Below, in pieces: positions 36,572-48,737 of a stretch of 64,000 bases of DNA (position 1 is the stretch's first letter; every line of letters starts with the position of its first letter). The notes under the pieces were generated by a model. It searched no databases. It had not been told where the DNA came from and saw only the letters and a program-made list of their open reading frames with translations. Position numbers and translations under genes: made by a program. This DNA is from Dactylellina haptotyla (lineage: Eukaryota > Ascomycota > Orbiliomycetes > Orbiliales > Orbiliaceae): NCBI GenBank assembly GCA_031310005.1, contig CM062379.1:3472001-3536000 (forward strand), given 5' to 3'.

Positions 36572-39500
36572 TCTGTATTTCCTTTTATCGTTTTTCGTCG
36601 TCCCCAATTCGTCTTTCGTCGTTTGTTTTGTGTAAAATATCCAGTGTGTTAATCACGAACCGGTCGTGAATAAGTATATACTTGTTGTTATACTATCCAA
36701 ACGTCCAAGCACTTCCAAGGTAATTATTCTTCTTCGATACAAAGATATTGAAGAAAACCAAGAGGAAGAAAAGAGCGAGAACGTTCAAATCGAAACAAAA
36801 GTAAATGAAATGAGAAATAAAATATAAAATGTGTGTACCGAGCGAGAGTGGTGAATTGAATAAAACGTTAAATTAACAACTCCGTACAAACCTGTCGATA
36901 GACAATTGTAAGATATGCCAGCACATCGATGGGCAAAAGGAAAGACGTTTGTAGAAGAGCAAAAGCAGAAAGAGAGAAGAAGGAAAGAGGGAAGGGAAAA
37001 AAAGTTCTTTCTAGTTTTATTCAGTCGACGAAGGGGGCATGATTATAATGGAGCGAGAGAAGAAGCAGAAGGTTTCTCTGTAGCAGGTTGTGCTGCGCCA
37101 GGCACATGGTGCGGCGGGCTGGTCGAACATTATGGCCCTTTTGGAACACGGTTCTGCACCGCACCTCCTTCTTCGTCGCGTGCCTTGCAGCAGAGGGAAC
37201 CCAAGCGAGGAATGATTCGAGGCCAGTAGCCGAATGGGGGGACGGAGGGGGAGACGAGGGGCGTTTGGCCACCGAATTCGAACTGAACAGAATGTTTTCA
37301 TTCTGGAAAGTTTTCACGGCAAGATTAGACATTGCATTGCATTAGCTCGCTATAATCACGAAGGACTAGTTCCCGGCCGTGCCTTTTCATTTGGAAGTTC
37401 ACAATTAATACCTCTAAGAAGCAAGCAATGCTCGAAATCCTGTATCACATCGGTTCACTTTGTATATTCGTCCGTATAACAATCTGCCAAGCAGGGAAGT
37501 GCGGCACCATCGAGACGTCGATAGGGCAAGTCGGTGGATGCCCAGAGGGAAGCACCAGGCGAGTTTCCTCGGCCAGAGATAGTAGCTAGGCGTCATCGGG
37601 ACGCTGGTCGTTACAAAGATGTTAGAGACTCGTTCGCTTGAGGGTTTGGCGAGCTTGGGCCTGGGCTTGGAACGCGGGGCCAATCGCGCCAGGGGCCCTG
37701 TTTCACCAACCCTCCGCTCGTACAGGCTGTGCTCTACTGCTTATTCGCTATTATAGTCTTTTTATTCCCACCACGAGGCTCGTCGTCATTGCCAATGGAT
37801 TCCCGCGGAGTGGTGCATTACTCGAGCCCAATTAGGCCTACAGCCCGTTCAAGGATATCAAAACAACAACACCCTGGTGCATGAAGTGTATACGCTCACG
37901 AGATATCCTATCGATTACCAGGCTTCCTCGAGATATTTGCACCCGAGCCGAGAATATCCCACAATGAATGTCAGAGCTATTTCGTGTCCCTCCTATCCGT
38001 CTGGCTGGCGGCCAGCTGGCCTAGTTAAAAATTACAACGCCTCACAATCGATCAGCTGTTTCACAAACCACATAACTCCCCGAGCCGTTTGGGCCAGTTT
38101 CCCCCACCAAACCTTCCCTTCGACCGTTTATAGAAGGGCTTTTCAGCTGATCAAAAAGGAGACCAGAATTAAAAACACTATTAAAAAGGGAAAGGCTTCA
38201 GGATACGTAACTAGAAGGAGATTAAAAAAGAAACCTGTCTTTAATCGTCCGGTTTGCCGACCCAATTGTCAAAAACCCAGCTTCCAGATAGTCAAATACG
38301 ATCCCAAATTAAATCTTCATGTCTGCATGCATACTTTTGACTACCACCCCAGTCCCTTGCAATATTAAAAAGAATTGTAATACATCACCACTATTAACCT
38401 TTTCTACCTCTTTCTCCTTCCAATTTCTCTTCCGGGTAATAGAAGAACACACTGTCGATATCGCACATTAGATAACGCCCGTGGTGTAACGGACCAATTC
38501 TTCCCCTTTAGATCTAGATCCGAACTTGTAAAAAAGAAGAAGCCAAAACACCATCAAAATCCCCGGAGAACGTCGCCAGGACTTTTTTTGGTTCAACCCC
38601 TCTCGTTTTTAAAAACGGCCTAGTCTATATTCTCCCCGGGTTATTAATACAAAGAAACACGAGCCCCTCTTTCCCACCACCCCGACTCCCGTTCCGACGT
38701 CTCAGCCATGTATGGATCGAAATCCCTTCTATAGATCTATGTGGTTAGCCTAGGTATCGTCAAGTTTCTATGTTTTCTGAAATGCTGCAGTTTCTGGTTT
38801 GGTCCCATCATCGTAAAATTCTGAGTCTTAGGAGGTAAAGTTCAGCTTCGGCCGTTTTTCATCAACGGTCGACGGTATTCTAAATAATTGTTTCCGTGAT
38901 TCAGGACAGTAAAACAAACGATAGTATCGTGAAGGTGGAGCTCACTAGAAGAAAAAGTTGTTTCCACTCCAGGTAACAGAGTTTTAATCCATTGCCATGG
39001 TAAGTGAGTTCTGTGAAACGAAATCAGCTGGCGAACGGTCCTCGAGCTGTCGAGGCAGGTAATTATATCTCTACAGGGAAAGAGATTGCGATATTTCTTT
39101 TCAAAAACCCGTCTACCAGGCTAGAGGAATAAGCAGATGCCTGATACTCAATCGATACACCATCGAGTTGTTTCCTGGTTTCTAGACTCTTAGTACTGGA
39201 AACCAAGGTCCTAGAATCCGGAATTCATTTTAAATATCTCAAAGTACCTACTCAATTACGAAGGACCATCGATATAAGGCCACGAAGAAGAAAAGAATTG
39301 ACCCGTACTTGGAAAACGTAGATATGGTACCCTGATAAACGAAGCTTTGACGTTACACTAGCTACTAATCAACGCTTTTATGGTACAAATTCGTGAAAAG
39401 AGAGCAGTAAGCTACAGACGACATAATCGAAAGGAACAGAACAATGATCGTATGACAAGCAAAGAAACCTCCGAAGAATGCATGCAAAAGAGTCCGTTCA

Positions 39501-40159
39501 CACGAAAAAGAAGAATACAAACTAAGAATGACGCGTGGCTTGGAGTGATGAGAAAAAGTTTCTTCACTAACGTTCCGGGGAATATGTCTTTGAAATAAAC
39601 GGATGAAAATGCACATATATGCAGCGTTGACAGCCCTCCTCGGAAGGGCTCGGATGCATGCAGGTAGAGTATGTATGTAGAACATAAGAGCAAAAATCTG
39701 TCACATTCTTTTCGGATGTGCGGAATAACACAAAATGATGATTGAATTTGGTTCATGGCAAGTAGCCAAAAATGAAATAGGAAATATCAAAAAACGAATT
39801 ATGCGCAGTACTCCTTATGACTTGAAGATATCCAAAAAAAAGTGATAACTTGAAAATGTAACCAAAATGTTCAACGTGTAAAGCGATGTCAGACAAGAAC
39901 GTTAAAATGCAGTTTTCTATAACACCCGTAAAACAGAGATATATTTTAAGAGAAAAAAGCATGACTCCAACGAAATAAAGGAAATCCCAATCGTGAAAGA
40001 ACACCAGACATTAAAACACCCGACACAGAGTAAACAAATGAAAATGCGATAAGAGAGAGAGTTATCTCCATGAACGTATGTATGCTGAAATGAAGTGTTT
40101 TCTTAGTCGTAAATGATTGTGGGCCATGGGTAGAATATGCTTAAAATGTATAGGGCGAC
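36572..40159. other. 3.6 kb gene-free region
   Basis: It lies between the start of the Skg6-like gene and the stop of the alpha-arrestin gene, both on the minus strand, so it holds the promoter of the former and the 3' end of the latter. A 163-codon + frame at 37877-38368 is the longest, but it lacks any domain and is interspersed with AT-rich sequence. Poly(A)/poly(T) runs are frequent at 38.1-39.0 kb. No RNA gene could be recognised. Confidence 0.5.
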
Positions 40160-42749
40160 CTAGGTAGCGGGAACCCAGGTTCTTCGCTCGTCTAGACTCC
40201 TAGCGAGGCGGGTAGGTGATGCGACAGTTAATCCAGTAGCACCGGGGCTATCGTCTTCTTCAGTGTCGTCGTCTTCAGCAGTTTGGTCGGCTAACCTAGA
40301 AAAATAATCTGCTAGTCCACCGCCTACGGTATCGTAGTGAGGAGGCGGGGTGGCAAGAGGTGGTGGGATATCGTCATCAAAAGCTGGAGGGTTGAACGAT
40401 GGCGCTCGCATCAAGTGCATTGGTCGAGGAGTACCATCTGGTGCGGTATCTGGGAGAGCTTCAACATTACCGAAAGGTAGTGGTGAACTTGGTCCTGATC
40501 CGGGGCAGTGACAGCTGTTGGCTGGTTGTTGTGATTGATCGCGATCCGAATAGGCTGGAAGCGAGATGTTTGCTTGAGAACACTTGCAAGATAGAATATG
40601 GAAGGGGGAGTCGATGGAGATCTCAAAATGACGTCTCTTAGATGAATCATTCGGATCAACCTTGCTCAATCTCATAACGATCTGTAGCCATATAATTAGT
40701 TGATGTGAAAATTATAATCCGGTATTTTAAGCGGAGGGGCTTACCTTGATCCAATGATGAACCTGAATATTCTTATAGGTTGTATCAAAATGGACTTTGC
40801 CTTCTTTCGCACCACATCCTGGAAGTCTAACCATGAATTCCATCTCGGTAGGACCAATGATATCTCCTTCCAGGTCACCAAGCAAGTTATCTCCCAATCG
40901 TTGATCCGGCCCAAGGTCAGACTCCGGGTTGTCCGGGTCTCCACGTCGGCCCCCAGACATAATGCGAGCAGACGAACCAGGGTATTGGGCATTGACAGCA
41001 CCGTCTGCCCTCTTCTCAAAGATCTGGATCTTCCGAGTTGGCTCGATACGGTGGACCTTCTTGTTTCGGCAGAAATACTCAATGTTCTCGGTGACATAGA
41101 TTTTAATCCTATGACACCGGACCTTGGCAAGTGGTGTTAACTTGAACGCGATAGGTATTTGCGATCCCATGGGGAAAGATTTCCCGGAAATCACAATATC
41201 ATAATGTAATTGGTCTTCCCAACTCCTGCTGATGGCGATGGGTTCAACTTGTTCCAGACTTGTATCCGCAGGGCATCGTATCAAGGTAACATCCTTCTTT
41301 CCCACCAAGTTCGGTCGGAATGCACCAGCTCGCTCTATTACGGCTTCGAGTTCATATTTGACATGTCCCAAGTCGCATTGTATCGTCTCCGGGAGAATAT
41401 TCTCGATCGGGAGCTCAAAGTTGTACGAATATTCACCGGGTTGGAACAGTTTGTAGCCTCTCGATGCAACAGAGCGACTCGGTGATTCGCCCCTCGCAAA
41501 GCTTCTACTTTGATTCAGTTGCAACGACAACCTCTTATCATTTGCAAGAGTTGTAGAGGCGGCAGAGATACCGATTGGAGAGGATGTTCTTGCCAAAGAG
41601 CCGATAGCGCTAGGTGTACCGCTGAGCGGACGCGGATTCCTAAAATCAATTTCTGGAGCCAGCAATCTCGTGTTATCAGCTCCGTAAGTATTTTCGGCTA
41701 GAGCAAATTGTGCATTGAAAAACGGCCATGCGTGTGTCATGATTTCCTTTTCTTCATAAAAGGCCGTTTTGGAAGGGGGGATTCCTATAATTGTAAATGT
41801 TAGCCCCAAAACACAACCCAAGCCATTTTGATTGTCAAGAAAGCTTACCCTCGGGCCAATCTGTCCTTGCCCTTCCTTTAAACGTTAACGTGATCGTTTT
41901 GATTTTGGCTGCCTTGGTAACTTTAACAACCAAAGTTCCACGAAGCAAGGCAGGACCTCCAACATTTTGTTGGTGATGCGAATCGTAACCTTGTAGGAAA
42001 AGATAAGGCTCCGCGAGCCGGATGTCGAGAGTAACCTGGCCACCACTCGTGCTTGCGAGTGGTTTCTCGCCGGGGCAAGATATCGTCGAGCCAACACTTC
42101 CTGACCTCCCGTGTCGGGTGGTCAACGAGGCAGAGCTACTCCGAGGCGAGGAAGAAAATAAGGAATGTGCATGGGATGGAATGCCAGTATTTCCACCACC
42201 GATTGCAACCACTCTACCAGAGCCACCACCACCGATCTGGACTATTGTGGGAGGGGACATTCTTCCGTTATTTGCTGCCGTAGCAGCCGGTACACTAGCG
42301 GGATGGTTGGGTCTGTGTGTTGCGGAGGTATCCGAGGAATGGGGCGGGCTGGAGGCTGAAGGTGGAGGAGAAGTTCTGATGTCTACGGATTGCGGGGTAG
42401 AAAAACTGCCGGAAGATACTATCTGCTGAAATAGCCTTTTGGCTGTGAGCCGCGAGGCAAAGCGTGGAAATTTGAGGGCGACGTTGCTCGGATTGGACTT
42501 TGTTCGTCCCGAAGCCCTCGTACCAGGTAATGGCAGGGCCGGGTGGGAATTCGTATTTGTATCTGCACCCGGACTTGTGTTGTTGAGTGTGTTGGTGCTG
42601 ACGTCGGATGTCGACGACGGTGTGCTGCCGTGGAAGGTCCTACGTCTCGAAGACCGTTGCTGTTGGCTGAGAGGGGAGAAAAGAGACGAAGATGAAGACA
42701 ATGTCCTGTCAGCAAGTAGTCCTCCACTATTCCGGTGCGGATTCACCAT
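40160..42749 (-). CDS. Alpha-arrestin, likely ubiquitin-ligase adaptor
   Basis: Three exons, 41849-42749, 40745-41784 and 40160-40681, giving 820 residues. Residues 1-235 are Ser/Pro-rich and disordered. The arrestin N-domain starts at about 237 (VTLDIRLAEPYLFLQG, then GTLVVKVTKAAKIKTITLTFKGRA) and continues with SYNFELPIENILPETIQ. The arrestin C-domain includes SFPMGSQIPIAFKLTPLA, KIYVTENIEYFC and FDTTYKNIQVHHWIKIVMRL. Near the C-terminus there is a PPxY-type motif (PPHY), the binding site for WW domains of Rsp5/Nedd4 ligases. Family role: recruits Rsp5 to nutrient transporters or the pH-sensing receptor for endocytosis. The fungal family has many members (Rod1/Rog3, Aly, Rim8/PalF); the subgroup is not settled here. 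It lacks introns in its long Ser-rich part. Confidence 0.92.
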
Positions 42750-45700
42750 TTTTGCATCTCTCTCCAGGCTCCTGGCTGGCCGGGGGGGAACGAAGGGTAT
42801 GAACCAATGAAAGGAAGCTCGTCTGCAGGCTCAGGAAGGAATCCCTAAACTGGGAAACTCAGACGGACCCCAAACACCGACCAAAAGAACGAGGTTGATC
42901 TAAGCGAGAAGATCCAAGCATCCAACGGCCAGGCGGTGCGCAATTGAAAAAAAAAACCCCCAAACTCCCAATGGCTCCAGCGTGTGCTCGTGATTCCAGA
43001 AACGAGTGTAAAAGAAAGGTATCGAAATGGCTTCGCGGAAAGGAAAAAGAGGATGATGTTTCCTTATGTAATATTATGCGAAAGCGAGAGAGAGGTAACG
43101 AGGGAGAGAGGGCCAGATAGATTAAGAGAAAATAAAATAAAACAGTCCCGTGAGGTATGCAAGGTGAGGAGGAAAATAGGCGGTTTATGAAGGTTGCAGA
43201 TAAAAATGGAAATGGCCGGGGAAGTTAGGCCTGGTTGCAGCTGGTTGATGAACCTGAAAATCCAGACAACTGCAAAAAAATAAAAAAACGAATAGTCCCC
43301 AGAAGAATAAGCAGAATGATGCTATTAGTTTCCTGCTTGCGTCTTAGCGTAGCAAACCATGCAGGTAATGCCAGCAGGTCTGGCCTCGCTTGGTGTTTAG
43401 GTTCCTTGCCTTTCCGGAGATGAGATGGACGTCGCTCCTCTCTCTTTTGTCCCTCTCACGCTCCCAAGGCAATAATGGTAAAACTGCCAGCAAGCGTTCT
43501 CGGATACGAACAGACCATGAAGCGGTGGTGTTTTGGTGTGGCCTTGGTTTAATATGCTGGGGCTGACATGGGCTGCGAAAGCAAGCAAAGAGAACAAAAC
43601 TCCAGGCAGTCGCGATGCTTCTCGTTTAACCCAAACACCGAAACAAGTCTGTTCTATTCATTTCGCATCCAGTAATTGCAAGAGGGGGAGAGATTTGGAG
43701 AAAGTGAAATGAGAAAACACCTGTGAAACAGACACCAGAGCTAGCCAGCGTCGTTATAAAGTGCATCGGATATAATATCAGAATTTAAATATCTTGTGCG
43801 CTCTTTCACTTTCTCGGGCACAGAAGAAGTCGATGCCTGGACCGGTGGCGGTGTGCATGCTGGGCGGCAGGCTCGCAACCTTTCCCTTTCGATCACACCG
43901 AACCAGTCGCTGACACAAGCGTAACTTCCCTACGATCGAGGTTTGGAGATGCGATTCGCTTCTTTGGCTCTCTCAAAAAATAATAATCGTTGGGTGAGAG
44001 GGAATGAGATTAACGAGTCAAGCCCGTATGCAGGTTTGGGTGGGTTCTGTGGGCCGACCTCCTGGTCAAGGTGCAGCTCACCTGGCCAATGCCAGTGCTC
44101 GCATCTGGGCTTCGGAGTGGGGTGTCTGGCTCATGCGTCGTCGGTCGGCGGCACTCGAGCTCGCACGGCAGAGTGAGGACAGGATCTTCGCCATAATGAC
44201 AACACTGTGAAAACAGGGACACGGTTCGGCATGGAGTCCATGTCATGGACCCAATCCCAAGACAACCGCTTCATTTCGCCGTGAGAGAAAACGGCCGAAG
44301 CGCGGAGGAGAATAAGTGATCCGTGTGCAGGTACTCCATCTCTGGGTTCGGTGTCATGGCAGGCACGGCAGGCATGCCATGCCATCTGCCATCTGAGGGG
44401 AAGCATGCGGCTGGGGAAACCCAATACTTTCTGATAGTAATGGCAGAGACAATAATACGCAACAGAATGCGCAGAAAAAAGAATAATTTTTCAAAACAAT
44501 GAAACCAAGCTTTCTCGACTATCTAGCTTGGATACCACGTACCGAATGTTTCTTTCTAATCGCTCTTCCCTGCACCTTTTTACCGCTACTTCCCTATAGG
44601 AACGAGGCGGGATGTATTTGGACGAATGATGCTTTTCTCGGCCACGTCGGTGACTGAGAAAAAATTAAATTATGCAAAAATGAGACCACAGTCGCAATAT
44701 TTAGTCGATACGATACGGAGCTCGTACGGTCGAAACGTAAGATTTCGTTGTTTTTGAAGCCGACTCTACCGAAGATGACGTGCAAGTGATCTATGTTTTC
44801 GTCGGCTGCCCGGCCGGCTGGATATTGGGCACTCGCTACCAAATATAAAGGAAGTAAGCTTTTGTTAGAAACAGGATGGGCAAAAGGAGCTGCTGTGTTT
44901 CGTTAGATCGTCTCCCCTCGTGGTTAATATTCTGGGATTTTGAGTGCTACAAATGATCTTGGATGCTTATTAAGTCGATGGCAATTCGCCTCGGAACTGC
45001 GTTGAGGCTGAGGGGGACTTTGACAGGAAGTGTGCGGCGAACGAGCTCGGAAGCTTGCAAGTACCGTTGACATGTGCGGGTATCTTGAAGGCAACCAATG
45101 GGATGGGATCGGTCCCGCGAGATGCCGGATCTGCTGGACGGTATTCTGACTTACGTGATCACACAGAGCTAAGATGTCGAGGTGCAGAAGTCCGATGAAG
45201 AGTGTGGCATTGTCGACGCCATCAAAGACAGAGAGTACCGCAAGATCAGTCCACTATCATAGGTGCATCGGCGCCAGATCTACAAAGTATTTTCCGGGAG
45301 TCTGATCAAGGCTAGAGGCCAACGTTATAAAACCAGTTATAATGTCGGAGGAGGCTCGGAAGCGGTTTGTTTTAAGTGCAGATTGAAGATTGCGATGTAG
45401 TGGGTGACAGAAGGTCTCGTATTAAATGGTCCCGTTTCGGTAGATGGTTCCGATTTGCAGGCATTTTCACTACTCCTCGACGGATGGTACCTACCGAGGC
45501 AAGATACTATTTCATCATCATGAATGTTAAACCAGTATAAACCCAAAGGGCTTTGCATGAATAGCTTCATGCGAGAATCTCTGAACTCTGCACAATTGTC
45601 TAGAATCCATCGTTCCAGCCATACAAAGTTGTTTGACCACTACCGACATGACATATTATCTACACGTCCGGGAACTTCCAGGACCGGTCGTCAGGCTTAG

Positions 45701-48700
45701 CGCTAGCCCGCCATCGGTTCAATCCGCAGCATTCGATTTTGGCAGCTGTTCTTTATTCCATTCGATTCTATTCGATATAAACAAAATAAATCAAAATAAT
45801 AGTTCAAAGGCATTCGTAACACAGCCCTGGCTCGTTTTCTTGGTGCTCAACTCGGCATCCGACATCATCGCCCCACAAATCGCCCTTTTGGCTGTATATG
45901 CAAGCCTCGTCCTTGACCATATGGGTCACGTCATGCTGCATATCCCTACAAGTAGGGCCGTGACCTCTTGTTAAAACATCTGGATCATCCAAATAAAGAA
46001 GAAAAATCTCGTCCGCCAACCGTTAAAAGGAAGCGAGAGACAACAAGTGGATCTCTCAATCCTGGGCTCCAATATCCTTTCCCTTGCGAATTTGTTTTGT
46101 TGGTGCTACGTAACCTGTGAACCCCGGCACGCCGCGACATCGATTCCAAACACTGTTCGTAGAAACAAAAACTTTTCTCGATCTCGATGCGGACAGAATC
46201 GAAAACGGCCACTGGTGGCACAATTAATTTCATACCTTGTATTTATTGTCGGCGACAGCAGTGGCACACGAAGCGCTTTGAAATTTTAAAAAAGAGACAC
46301 CACGAGTTTCCCTAAGGTTTAATCCGAAATGATCGCTCTATGCTTACAGATTATTTACAAACTGTTTCCGACGGAAAGTGCTCTTTCAAACCCTTTGACC
46401 ATTAGGAACCCACTTGAAAATGTGCATCGGTAATTTTGAAACCCTATAGTTAAGTTTCCGATCTTCATATAACATTTCTGTGAGCTATAAAAAGGTGGGT
46501 TGGTGTTTTAATATGGTCACCTAATTTAATTACCTGTGGGTGCTGCCTAGACCATCATGAAAGTTGGTGGGCGCCACTGCAGCAAAACCAAGATGCTTGG
46601 ACCTGAATATGCATTCAACCTTAAAACAGACTGGGCGCAAAAAAAATGATTTTTTTTTTTTTTTCTTTCTTGCTTGCACGCACGTGCCCTCCAGTATTTA
46701 AATTGCACTCTACGTCGTATACAAGAATAAATGAGGAAGTTCTATGAGAACAATATGTGTGCCTTGCCATCGAGATCTTCGTACCAAGGTACAAGATAAA
46801 CCTGTTTTTGCCAGTTCGTCTTTCTGAAACGCGGGCAGACGCAAGGAAACTAAGGTCCGGAGTTTGTTCTGCTGCACCTGCTGCACCTTGCTTATGCACC
46901 ACCAAAACATAACCAGTGCTGGTTTGAAGTGATATTAAACTGAGGTGGTTCTCGACACCTTATTGCACCGATACCCCTCTGCGCATCAAGAAGAAACAAA
47001 AATAAAAGAAGAAATTTTTGATCACCCGGTTCGCGGTTGACCTTGTGCGGACCATCGCAAGAGGAGACGGGCTGTCACCTCGGAGCGCCATAAAATAGGC
47101 TGTGCAAAAACTTAACCAACGCCGTTCGTTCCGTACCATCGTTCGCTTGGTGAAGCGAAAAAAGCGGAGTGGTTGTTTAGGTGGTCATGAGGCTCGCTAG
47201 CATATCAGCTTCAGGGCCTTCCGACTGGATCTGCTGAATCAAAAAATGGGGACGAGATGGCAAGATATAAAGGCGGAATGCGAAGAATGGGGGTCGCCAC
47301 GGCGCTTCTACGTGCCATATGATCATCTGACTGGCTGTGGCTTTTTCTTGGGCCGTTATTCGCTACGGTTGTGACTTTGGGGATTTTCATGGGCTGAGAG
47401 GCTGCGAGCCAAATATTTCTACGCGACAGGAGCAACACGGACGGCTGGTTACATGTGCTCGCATGAAAATTCATGCGACAAAACCACTGGGTTGGCTCGA
47501 TAGCCGCGGGATAAAAGGGTGCAGTATAAAGGCCCGAGCCTTCATGCTATAGGGCTCGTAGGGGTGCATAGAGCACGGATGACCATTCGTAGCTCTTCAG
47601 AACACAGCCCTATTAAAGCTTTGGCTTTTTAGGAAGTTCGTTCACAGTTTCGTTGTTACGCAAAGCTACGAAGGAAGTATTATAGAAAGCTTCGAAAGTC
47701 CGACAGTCGACACTGGGTTTGCTTTTTTATATGGCATTTCCCCCCACTATTTTGATGAAGATAGTCTTGCAATATTGCGTTTCTTATCTCTATAGGTCAC
47801 TCGTAGAGTCAAGTTCGACACCCGTGAGTCCCACACTTGAACCAAGTAGTCACAAAGACTGTCCCCGTTCTCTCTCTTATCTTCTCTCAGAGCCTGGAGT
47901 AGTATGTTAGGTGTACTCTCGGAGTTTGAAGAACCCAGAGATCATCTATATCTTCATAATATATTGAGGATAACTGATGCACGCTTCCGCAACTTGAATT
48001 TCTTGTTAGAGTTCGCACTAGTGTAGGATGCCTCCGTGATATCAGAAGACATATATGCATGTGTCGAATGGAAATGTACCAGCTGTTGCTCCTCTATCAC
48101 TACGTACTACCAAATATAAGCAAATGCATTAAATGGCAATTCTCACATATCTAGCCCAGGTTGAAAATTGATTTCCAGTAATGCCTTTGCAACGTGATAT
48201 GGGGATTCTGAGTGAGCAGAATCGGTGTTTTCGACACCAATGATTTGAGCAATTGAGGTAACATGTATTGCGAATAAACATATCTGCCAAGCGGTCGAGC
48301 TCCGGTCTTGATCAGATATATTTAAGAATCTCAAAATGCGGACAAGACAGGATGCACTCTCTCAAGCTCTCTGAGCTATGCCACCGCGACAAATATAACC
48401 AGATTCACAATCCTCTAACGGAGCTGTTGTATTTTCAATACTCAACACGCCCGTTTCGGGTAGAACCACGTGATGGGTGTTTATGAGTTGAGCTGCGAAA
48501 AAGGTACGCGATTTGGTGTTCCAAATCAACATCCCTTCTGCACTCGATCACCCAAATAGACCCCAACTTCAATTAATGTATCACACGGAGTAACGACCCT
48601 GCGCAACCGACCGAACCACAAGATATATCTCTTGCACGCCATAAGAGAACCTGGATAAGTGTCTTAAATCGTCTATGCCCTCGAAACCTCCGTATTACCC

Positions 48701-48723
48701 TGCAACCGAGCTCCAAAGTCTCA
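42750..48723. other. 6 kb gene-free region between alpha-arrestin and dpb11
   Basis: Both flanking genes read outwards, so two promoters lie here. The region has AT-rich stretches, a GC-richer patch at 44.0-44.2 kb and scattered frames of 60-113 codons without domain patterns. A short run with overlapping partial frames near 44.97-45.26 kb is discussed as a finding. I could not build a spliced gene, tRNA or mobile element. Confidence 0.45.
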
Positions 48724-48737
48724 ATGGGCAGCGTTGA
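48675..48737 (+). other. Upstream ORF overlapping the dpb11 start codon
   Basis: ATG at 48675 opens 20 codons (MPSKPPYYPATELQSLNGQR) and stops at 48735-48737, 14 nt past the first base of the main ATG at 48724, in another frame. If the transcript starts upstream of 48675, scanning ribosomes would meet this ATG first. Whether it is in the mRNA is unknown. Confidence 0.5.

Noticed and set aside
37877-38368. 163-codon + frame in the 36.6-40.2 kb gap
   Set aside because: No domain, no homologue that I recognise, a basic composition that tracks poly(A) DNA, and no splice partner.
45700-45740. B-box-like GGTTCAATCC
   Set aside because: One base short of a normal B box and no A box at proper distance, so not a tRNA.
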